A stretch of 64,000 bases of DNA, taken from the NCBI GenBank assembly GCA_964035545.1, contig OZ037771.1:9286408-9350407 (forward strand), written 5' to 3'. This DNA is from Bugula neritina (Eukaryota > Bryozoa > Gymnolaemata > Cheilostomatida > Bugulidae). Made by a program: the position numbers and the translations under genes. Within the stretch, counting starts at the first letter, position 1, and each line of letters begins with the position of its first letter. Below the pieces are notes generated by a model. The model saw nothing but the letters and a program-made list of their open reading frames with translations, was not told the DNA's origin and did not search any database. This document shows, piece after piece, positions 48,060 to 59,000 of this stretch.

Positions 48060-48720
48060 AATTGTCAATTACTATAAGTATAACTATAAGTATAACTTAA
48101 ACTAAATTACTGTAAATGTAAGCATTAGATTTAGTTTAACTAACACTAAATCTAATACTAATAGTAATACTAATAGTAAGACTTTTACTTTTAGCTTTAC
48201 TAATGCCAATGGTGATAGTTATAGTAAGACTAATGTAAAACTAAATGTAACACCAACTCCAAGACTGGTACAGTGGTAGTAATAGTAATACTAAGAATAA
48301 GTTCAATAGTAATACTAATAGCGTAATACTAATAGTAATAGTGATACTACTAGTAAATGTAATACTAAGACTAAAGTACCTAATAATAGTATTATTAATA
48401 AATAAATTTAGTATTAAATGTAGTACTAGTACTATTCTATAAATTATAACTATAACTTATAGTACTACGTTTAATACTTATAGTTATAGTATAAGTATAA
48501 CTATATAAATTCTAATGGGTATGAGTATCACCATCAGTAATGACTACGAGTAATATTTTAGTAATAAGCATTGGTAATACTAATACTAAAACTAATAGTA
48601 TTAGTAATACTAATACTAATAGTAATACTATAATGGATAATATAAATATCATATTATAACTAATAATTAGTTGCTATAACTATAAGTATAAGTTTAACTT
48701 GTACTTGAATAAGATACTCG
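48060..48720. repeat. Low-complexity ACTAATAGTAATA tract
   Basis: Loose 6-base-period words (actaat, agtaat, agtata) in both orientations, as at 5466 and 31060. No gene is seen between 47601 and 48760. Confidence 0.75.
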
Positions 48721-48769
48721 CACTGAAAGTCAACCTCATAATGATGATGATAATTCACAATATTTATTA

Positions 48770-49325
48770 ATGACTTAGACTGATGATACAAAACTTTTTA
48801 AAGCAGCAGATAGTATTGGTTACACTAAATTGTTGCAGGAAGATCTTAACACTTTATGCACTTGAGCGACGGCTTGGCAAATTTCTTTCAACGTAGAGAA
48901 ATGTAAGTTAATTCATTGTAGATATACGTAATAATCATCTTATCGAGTACCAGGTGTATGATATACCGCTTGCTTCTTCCACTGAAGAAAATATCCATGG
49001 AGTGAGCGTTAAGCGAAATTAGAAGGACCGTCACATTAGTTCGTGTGTAGTAAAAGCAAATAAAATATTAGCAATGATAAAAAGGACTTTTAGCACTAAA
49101 AGAGGGATATCTTATTGAAACTTTATAAATATCTTGTTTGGCCACGCTTAGAATGTGCTGTTCCTGCCTGGTCTCCCAGTTTGTTAAAGGACATTAAGCT
49201 TATTGGAGGAGTTTGGAGAAGATTTACAAAATTAGTATCATCAAACAAAGAGAAAGACTATAATCTATGTAAAAGAGGACTTAAACTAAATACCCTAGAA
49301 GTTAAAAAGATTAGTTGCAACTTTA
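48770..49325 (+). pseudogene. LINE reverse transcriptase C-terminal relic
   Basis: Broken + strand frames give DDTKLFKA, LNTLCTWATAWQISFNVEKCK and, from 49115, LYKYLVWPRLECAVPAWSP with VWRRFTKLV. These are the RT-to-C-terminal blocks of Jockey/CR1-type non-LTR elements. Stops interrupt the frame near 48930 and 49020. The relic ends abruptly where Ty3/gypsy pol begins (about 49320). Confidence 0.8.
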
Positions 49326-52178
49326 TACAAACTCAATCGTCTGCGGGAGATCTTTGACCGCCACCGGGCAGCAGGATTAAAGTTGAAGCCCACCAAGTGT
49401 GCACTCCTACTGCAGAAAGTCAAGTATCTTGGAAACGTGGTCGGCCAGGACAGTGTTGCTATGAATTCAGACAAGATACAGGCTGTGAAGGAGTGGACTG
49501 TTCCCCAAGATCTCCACAAGTTGCAGGCATTCCTGGGCCTGGTAAGGTACTACAAGCAATAGGTATCAGTATTCGCTTGGGTGGCACAGCCTTTGAGTTG
49601 GCCAACTGCCAAGAGGGTCTGGTGGCCGTGGACACAGGAGGAGCAGCAGGCATTTGACCACCTCAAGGACTGGCTGGTAGAGGCACCCATCCTGGCCTAC
49701 CCAGACCCAGCCAAGAAGTGCATCTTGGACACAGATGCCAGTGACCACAATTTGAGGGCTGTGTTGCTCCAAGTTTAGGGTAGAATATAGGTGGTAGTGG
49801 CCTACTACAGCAAGGCTCTTTCGACTGCCGAGAAGAACTGCTGCGCCATCAAAAAGCAGCTCCTGGCAGTAGTCAAGGCGGTCAAGCACTTCCGGCCATA
49901 TATTCATGAAAGAACGTTCAGGTTGCGAACTGACTATGCATCACTGATATGGCTGTGTAAATAAGCCAACCTTTTAGTCAGGTGGCCCGTTAGTTGGAGA
50001 TCCTTGCTGACCTCTAACACATTGAGCATCATGCTGGTAAAAAAGCACCGGTATGCCAATGGTTTGCGCAATTGTCTGGGGGAAAACTGTGAGCAGTGCC
50101 TGCATATAGAGAAGCAGGACAGGAGACCCGCTTGCCTTGGCGTCAAGGAACAACTGGGTAAGGCAGGTGCCTACAGCTGGAAAGAGGGCCACTTGTGGTC
50201 TGAAACCCACTCTGATACTGTCAACGCCCTTCGTGCCAACCCCACTCTGTCCCCAAAAGGTCAAGGAGCTGTGCCAACTCCAGGAGACGCTGCTTGGCGT
50301 AGTGGCGGACATGCCCCAGACCAAAAAAGAGAGAAGATGACCTAGTAACTAGGAGCAGCAACAGAAAGACGTTGAGTTTCAACATTTCTGCCGCCGCTTG
50401 GATCCCCTCCGGTTCAACCAAGATGGATTGTTAACCATATTGCTGGCAGCCGACACCTGTCACCAGGAGAGAGAGTGGTCTGCCCACTCACCCGCCGACG
50501 GGAGTTGATCAGGGACACCCATAAGTAGACCCATAACTGGAGCCAGTCCAGTGACCAGATGCCTCCAGCTGTGGTGGTACTGGCCCAGATTGACTCAGGC
50601 CGTGCGACTGCGGATACGGCAGTGTGAGATCTGTCAGGCTAGCGAGCTTGGCCAATGCCCGAGACCGCCGGTCAGCTCTGGCTCTACGCTGACCTACTCT
50701 GGTGCTCACGGACCACTTCACCCAGTGGGCAGACGCTCTAGCTTCGCCAAACGCGTCAGCCTCCACAGTGGCTCGGGACCAACAAGTTTTCTGTTACTTC
50801 GAGTTGCCCAAACAGATCCACACAAGCCCGACTGCCCAGCTCTAGTCTCAGCTTATGAGTGACCTCTGCCGGATATGGGAGGGGGGGTTCAGAGTCGGGC
50901 AACCCCATGTCGCCTGCAAGGGAATGGAGTCGTTGAGAAGAACAATAAGATGTCGGGTGACGCCTTGAGGAGCCTGTTATTACGCAAGAGCCAAGAGGGA
51001 TGGGATGTTGTGTTGCCGCAAATCATGTGGATATACCGCAGCTCACCACACTCCAGGTCACAGGTGACTCCCGACCTCTAGATGCTCAGCCGGGAGACCT
51101 GGGTTCTGGATCACCTAATGTATCATGTTCCTGCGCCCAAGGTCCCCGTACATGAGTATGTGGAGAAACTGATGGACTGGATGCAGACAGCCCATGAAAT
51201 TCTGCGAGAGAAGCAGTGAAAGGTGCATGGAGAAGATTTAGAAAAACCTCCCCTTCCATATCGAGTCGAAGATTGGATTTGGTGCCGGCAGCGCTGACTG
51301 GGACAGATGGCAAGGAGCTCCCGGCAATAGCCACCCCTTTTCATCTGTTAGATATATTGTGTCTGTTTTCTGATTTCCTTTATATATATATAGTTGCTTA
51401 CATGTGTTTTCTTTTAGTTTTGATCAACTAGTCATATAACATATTTTTCCAGTTAACTTTAACCTATGCTTTTTTTCTTTTTTGCGTTTTTAATATGTTT
51501 TGTTTTTGTTTTCTGTGAGACCGAATTTTCTTCTATTATTAAAAAAGGTAGTAATTTTCGATGGGGAGAGGGTATAGTCAATTTGAGGATCTATTCATGC
51601 CTTAATTGTTTATGTGAATGCCTTAACTATTTACTTTGTGTGAATGCCTTCATTATGTTCTTTGTGTGAATGCCTTAACTATTTACTTTGCATGAATTCT
51701 TTAACCATAATTATTATAGTTAATCTATTGGCATAGTTTTTTTGTTCTGTAAATCCAGCTTTGGCTGGGTTCGAACATCCCGAAATTTGAGATGTTCGTT
51801 TCGGGAAAACTCGGGCATCTGAACTGGGTTCGAACGTCTACCTCTATCCGTTTTGGATTTTGATTCCAAATCGGATGTCCGATTCGGCCGTTTCAGGCGC
51901 CTGAATGCCATTTGGACACTCCGATTTCGGAAGGTTCTGGAAGTTTAGAGTTTCTAAGTATATAAGGGCAAGCTTTCTAGAGTAGATTCAGTCTACTGCT
52001 GGAGCTCAAGGATTACACTACTACCAAGGCTGATTGTGCAAGACTGCACCTGGGTCTCTTTTACTACAAGTGGATCAATAAAGCTATCTACAACCGAAAC
52101 TCTGTCTTCTCTCTCTAACTGTAAAGACCTTATGTTTACCTAGCTTAAGTTCTGATAACAACCCGCAAGAACATCACA
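49320..52178 (+). mobile_element. Ty3/gypsy retrotransposon C, 5'-truncated remnant
   Basis: The remnant starts inside reverse transcriptase, just after the catalytic motif (LNRLREIF, AAGLKLKPTKC, LQAFLGLVRYY), continues through RNase H (ILDTDASDHN near 49727, LRTDYASLIWLCK), the integrase zinc finger (RQCEICQAS near 50620) and a broken integrase core (CRLQGNGVVEKNN near 50915-50950). It ends with an LTR at about 51573-52178. At least six stops or frame changes interrupt pol. The protein resembles elements A and B but the nucleotides and LTR differ, so it is another lineage, in the opposite orientation. Confidence 0.87.
51573..52178 (+). repeat. Probable 3' LTR of element C
   Basis: A purine-rich tract GGGGAGAGGG (51563-51572) precedes it. 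Inside are a TATATAAGG promoter-like box (51959-51967), a poly-A signal AATAAA (52077-52082) and an end ATCACA at 52178. The gaatgccttaactattta repeat near 51597-51700 is internal. With no 5' copy in the window, the exact start is inferred. Confidence 0.6.
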
Positions 52179-53016
52179 ATAGCTAGAATTGAGTAAATAG
52201 TAAATATAAGCTTAAATTTATTGTATTTTTGCTAAGCGACAATGGTTTACAATAACAATCAATATGATTATAAAATTGAATTATCAATCATTATCATCAT
52301 GATATTATTATGATCACTTATTACTCAAACTAAAAATTGAAACTAAGTCTAGGTTTTAAAGTAAGAAAAAATTTTTCTAAAACTAAATCATTACTCTTTT
52401 GACATGATTATTTTCAGAATTTTATAAGTTTCGGTAGTATTATTTAATACTTCTATTTTGATTTTTTGCTTCATGTTATTAAAAAAGCAAGGACAACATG
52501 GAATGTGTATATAGTTGTGGATAATGTCTTATTTTGACTATTTGGTTATTCTTAAGCTTTTATTAAGGTGTAAATGGAAATTGGCAATACATTTAGACCA
52601 TTTTCAGTTAAAGCCCTGAGTTAAATTGATAATAATATGGATATTTTTGGTATTGAATGTTGCCGTAAGTAAATTTTTATAATACTCAAATTAGTAGCAT
52701 TTCACATTTCATGCTCAGAAATTCAAGTTTTTTTTCCTAACTTCAGATTGGGATGCTACTGCTTTATTTTATAATCTAGAATTTTTATTGGTTCTTTAAG
52801 ATTATGTTATCACAGTGACTATAGCTTTATCAATTGGTAGCACTTTTTTCTAAATATGAGATAACACTACTAATTTTAACACAAATTTATTGGCATAGAT
52901 ATGTATATGACTAAATATAAGAATACGTCTGTGTTTGGGTATTTGATAAATTTATATCAATTTATTTTGTGAATAGGCTTCACTTGCTATATAACTTTAG
53001 GCTAGGTTGTCAACCT

Positions 53017-56000
53017 ATGGATGCAGGAGACAAATACAGTGATGTAAATGTCGAAGTTGCAACATATTCGAATGATACCAGCACAGAGAATGAGTTGGGG
53101 CATTTAACGACAGATGAATGTGCCTTTATACTGCCTTCAAAGGGAAATGAAGATCCTATAACATGTATGTGATTGCTGATTAAAAACTATTAAAGCCACT
53201 GCTTTAGTGAAATTGTTGAGCATTTAATAGAGGTCTTTTAAAATGAAGTCAACAGCAAAAGCTAATAGTAGTTGGGGTTGTTACTTAAGATATTCAATAT
53301 ACATCTGGTACGGTAAAAAATTCGTTCACTCTCGTTTACAAGTGATTAAACCATTTGTCTTTTGGACTTATAATAAATAACATTGTTTTATATAGATCTG
53401 TAAGCAAGGATTTTAAGAGAACAGTTATGGTCTAATGATTAATACACTGGTTTAGTTATAAATCTTATTTTGTGGGTTAAAATCCTGGAAGAACCAATGA
53501 TGAGATAAAAAGCATGTGGTCATAATTGCTCCTGTGCTGTTTTGGCAACCCTCAAAATAAGTTGCTTGCCTGGTTAGCAGTTCAGTATTTAACCCTTGTA
53601 AAACCTGCACTGTTGGCAGTTCTCACAGGGATGAAGACTTGAAACTAATGGAATCTGCTTGTAGGTAATAATTCTAATAATAGTTTTGTTCATAGATGGA
53701 GGTGAATGTTGCACAGCACTGCCTGTGTATAATGTTTGTCCGGACAAGCAACCTTACGAACTTGCCTATTCTAGAAAGGAATTTGGTAGTTTCTTTCTCA
53801 AAGGTTGTAAATGGTATGATATAAATTGTTAAATATGTGCATTACTTTGTATTAAACTTTACTAACCTATGTTTTACTTATATCTGTTGTACTGTCATAT
53901 CAGCAAAATATTTTGTTTAATCGACTGCTGCGATTTAAATCTGGTGACTTTTCGAATTGATAAATGCTTTTGTAATTTTCTAATTTTTTAGGGCCATGAT
54001 TGGCTATTTGTTTAGTTACATTTAGTTATCTGGTGGTTCAAGAAAATCTAGTAGATTTTATAGATGAGTGAATACTAATTTTAGGATTATACCTTTGCCC
54101 CAGTACATCTGAATATAGAATGTTCTGTAGTGTCGATGGTTTAAATTTTAACGTGTATAGCCTATTTAGTTTTTATGTTGCTGCACTTAGGTCTAGAGAA
54201 GGGTCTCAGTTGCTCACTTGTGCTGATGATAAGAAGATAAGGGTGTTCTCTCTCCCACAGCAGTTTTATACTGGAGACTTTTCTCAAGCCATTCCTGAGA
54301 TGGTAACTTGTTTAAATTGTTAGCCATATCTTTGAGATCAATTGTCAGCCTGATGCATACCTAACTAACATGCTTAGTTTCTCACCAAATCCACCAAGTT
54401 TTCAAGAGTGTCTAATGTCTGTAGCTTATTATGTGCATTACTCTTTACTATGTATTAGATTAACAGTTTACAAATAAAATCAGCTCTTAAAAAGAATTGT
54501 AGCGTTGTGTAGCACTAAAAGTCCTAACGTCATGAATATTTCATGTGGCTAAAGATATAGAATTTTATTAGCAATGAATGAAATTTGCTAAAGCGGCAAT
54601 GTGAATAAAAATGGTGTTGTGTGAGGCTTTTTGTTTTTATAATAATAGAATCCTTCAGTGGCAGTGAAAGAAGGAGGCACAATTTATGACTACGCGTGGA
54701 ATCCACTAATGGACAGAGAAGATGCATGCACCTGCACTTTTTTGACATCAGCTCAATTGACACCTATACACCTCTGGGACAGCGTCATTGGGGAACTCAA
54801 GTCTAGCTATAAAATTGTCAATCAGATGGTTGGTGACTCACACATAGTTTAAGAAATAGTTACTAATATTTAGTACTAGCTATTAATATTTTCTTGGCAA
54901 TAGTTGATTAGTAACAGCTGGGTAATGATAGTTGTACTGGTAGTTAGTAATTGTTAGTCAATAGTATCACACTGCAAGCAAAAATATTAATCACAATTAT
55001 TTTCATAGCAAAAATATTTTGAGTATTGAAATGTTCCTCTAATTAAAGTATTTTGTAGCCTGCTGCCACTTTTGAGGTCCATGTTTTTTTCAGGCCTCAG
55101 CTTCTATTGTATAAAACATCCTAAAGTTTTCCTCTGCTAAATAAAGCTGTGCAGATTATCTGTTGCATTGGAGTTGTGTCACACCTCTTTTTACAGGATG
55201 AAATTGACACAGCTTACAGTGTAGCATTTACTCCAGATGGTTCCTTCATATTTGCTGGTTCAGCAAAACAAATCAGTATATTTGATGCTGCTCAGCCTGG
55301 TAAGCAGCTCGAGTCGTTCAAGACACACAAGAAAAGACAAGCGGGTCAAATCGGCATCATTTCCTGTTTTGATTTTTTCAACCAGACATTTGCTGCTGGG
55401 AGCTACTCAAAAACTAGTAAGTAATCAGACTTTTCCTGAAAATGGCACTTCTATAGTAATTAGTTGGTTATTCAACAGTGTGTAGTCGGTATTGTTTTAT
55501 ATATTTAAATAATATTTTTAAATACTCATGATTTGCTTCCAAACCAAATTTCAAAGAGTCGCTTCTATGTCCATTACTCTCATAACTTGTAGCTGTTGTT
55601 ACAGATATGGAGGGGTATAGAGGGGAGATTGTGCTGGTAATAGTTATGGCATTGATGTTGCATGCGTTTTAATATATTTGATTGTCTTTCTTTTGAGTTG
55701 CCTAGCCATAATATGGGTGATTTATATCTTTTATTAGTACAGTAGTTTTGTATCTGAGTTGTGTCCTCTTACTCTGCAAACTTTTCCCTTTACCATTCTC
55801 GACTAGTTGGTATATATGACCAAAGGAACAACAAGCAGACTATGATACTTGATGGACATTCTGGTGGAGTGACTCATATTAAATTTTCACCAGATGGAAA
55901 TTTGTTGTATAGTGGAGCTAGGAAGGTTTGTTAGTCATTCACCTAATTCAGCCTAACCTTTTTCATATATATTATCTTGATTCTATTCTCAATGCCTAGT

Positions 56001-59000
56001 GGAAAGGCAATGCTTTATCTATGTAGTGTAGTTGTATGTAGTGTGGTTGTATGTAGTGTGGTTGTATGTAGTGTGGTTATATGTAGTGTGGTTGTATGTA
56101 GTGTAGTTGTATGTAGTGTGGTTGTATGTAGTGTGGTTGTATGTAGTGTGGTTATATGTAGTGTGGTTGTATGTAGTGTGATTGTATGTAGTGTGGTTGC
56201 ATGTAGTGTGGTTGCATGTAGTGTGGTTGTATGTAGTGTGGTTGTATGTAGTGTGGTTGTATGTAGTGTGGTTATATGTAGTGTGGTTGTATGTAGTGTG
56301 ATTGTATGTAGTGTGGTTGCATGTAGTGTGGTTGTATGTAGTGTGGTGGTTTGTAGTGTGGTTGTATGTAGTGTGGTTATATGTAGTGTGGTTGTATGTA
56401 GTGTGGTTATATGTAGTGTGGTTGTGTGTAGTGTGATTGTATGTAGTGTGGTTGCATGTAGTGTGGTTGCATGTAGTGTGGTTGTATGTAGTGTGGTTGT
56501 ATGTAGTGTGGTTATATGTAGTGTGGTTGTATGTAGTGTGATTGTATGTAGTGTGGTTGCATGTAGTGTGTGTGTGTGTGTGTAATGATCAATTCAATAA
56601 TGCAATGTAGTATTCAATAGAACTCAATGCTATATAATACATTACATAGTATCAATATACAATATACAATATATATTACACTCTAGTATACAATATATCT
56701 TACAATTCAATATACAATATATAATGTAACATGCAGGATAATGAATTGCTGGTCTGGGACATGCGTACTCCTGGCAATATTCTCGCTGTGCTTCAACGGA
56801 ATGTACAAACTAATCAGAGGATGTACTTTGACCTTGACCCTTCTGGCAGGTAAGCAGAGGCTTTCATTTATGATTTAGTTGACCTTTTGTGTGCAACTGA
56901 TATTTAAAAGTCTTGTTCAGTTGGTTTAGTTGGTTGAAGTGGTGACAATTGTGTTACAATTGTCACTGATTAAACTCATTTCTAGCAGTGTTTATTTGTT
57001 GGCTCTTAACATGTTGAATTTTGCTTTGTGTAAAGGCCTTGTTTGTTGTGTATGTAGCACAAATGTGTAAGTGTAGCCATAATTGGGATCTCTTTTTTAG
57101 CTAGTTATATATGTTATTTTCAAGTCGGGTAGAGTGGGGCTAGTTGAACCAAAAATTGTGTTTTTGAACATAAGTTTTGAAGAATTTTGTTGCCAATCGA
57201 AAGACCTGCACCATGAAAGTCAGTCATTTGTTGCTGTCTTTTTCTGTTAAAACTAAATGCATAAATATTTTACTTACTAAGATGAGCCAATTTTTGCCAT
57301 GTAAGGTTTTTGGCACAATGCGCCCCAGTAGGGGGGCAAGTTGAACTGCCTTGTGTGAAAGTTGAACCAGTGTCATTTATCTTATAATATAAATTGTTTT
57401 ACCTATTTTGCAAATTAAAAAAACGATTTATTAAAAATTAATAATGAAAATCATTAAAAACAATTAGAATAAATTGGCATAAACAAATAACAGAAACTTT
57501 GGATATGATCTGTCATTGGAACCATTTAACTCTCAAAGTTAGGCAATGCAGAAGTATCTTTAAAACCCAAACAGTAGCGATAAACTGGTAAAAAAGCTTT
57601 CAAAAGTTAAGTTTTGTAATCCATACTAAAGTTGCGTTTATACCTTCGCGATTTTCGGTCAAAAATTTAATTTGGCCGGGTTGAAATTTCTCGGAGTTGC
57701 ATTGCATTGTAAAAGCCACTCGTTGAAGTTTTTGTGCTTTTTTTAGAATAGGAGTAATAATTTCTTGTAAACTTCGTTATTTAGTTATTACTTTGGCGAT
57801 TAGACAACGATTAGCCTACGCTTTCTCAATTATCGCTTTTATGCTTTCCGCTTGACTAATTCACGACGTTTACAAACGGCATCAAATAGCTATTATACGA
57901 GTCAAATTTCAATTTCAGAAAGTGAGCAACCGCATCAATATGATTTCAACGAGTTTCAGTTTGACTATAAAGGGGTACCCGGGCAAGCATTATTAACTTA
58001 AACTCGGTACTTTTTTCAGCAGAGGTATAAACGCAACTTTAAACAAATTGCATATATGAAGTGGGGTCCTCTTATATGACATCAGAAATCATAAGGTATG
58101 GTTGAGCATAACCAACTTTTCGAGGGCTGTTTGAGGGCTCCTAACAATGGCATATGATTTATGCCACTGCCTTGCTTTACCATGTTCATTGCTGTAGTTA
58201 AGCTTATATTATCTGTTCCCCTGGTTGTTTTCCCATATGTAATTTTGCACCATTCTCAAAACATTTGCAGAATAGTTTGATTACACTGTTGACCTACATT
58301 TTCATATGTTTTAGAATTATATACTGATGGCAGAAAAAATTAATTAGGAAAAATATAAACTTGCAAATTATGTAAAAATTGGTGCGCCCAGTTATAATGA
58401 ACATAGTGAAAATAATTAGTGGGGCATGTTGTACCTGGTTCAACTCGCCCCACTTCCTATGTGGTTCAACTAGCCCCACACTGTTACACTACAAATTGGC
58501 TTCAATATCTACTGTGAATGAGATATCTCTGCAACTTTAGGTTATTGCCCAACTTTGAAATCATGTTGAAAATACATGCCTGAACTTACTTGACTAGGCT
58601 ATTAAAACACGAGAAACTATGTAACTTTTTGTGAAAAAATGAATTTTCAGTTTGCTCATTTTTTATGTAAAAAACACTCCCTTACTTAAAAACTTCTGCT
58701 TTGATTCTATATATTTCCACATGTCTGGTAGTTCACCTAAAATGCTCTTAAGTGAAAGAGGTAAAATAGTGCAATGATTTAAAAGAGAAAATTTAGAGCA
58801 TAATATGGTTCAACTAGCCCCACTCTTCCACATTTGTTTGTATTGTATTACAATGTTCTTGTTACACTATGTCGTAATAGCTCTGTGAAAATTGAACAGA
58901 AGTTTTCAGCCCATTGCCTGTTTTAGCAGTCACCTTATCAACAGTGGTTATGTGTAGAGTTGCTTTCCTTCTGCAGGTATGTGGCTACAGGTCACTATGA

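Noticed and set aside
55977-56585. A 202-codon Val/Cys-rich frame on the plus strand
   Set aside because: It is the translation of the 15-bp minisatellite in WRAP53 intron 6. The other frames are equally periodic.
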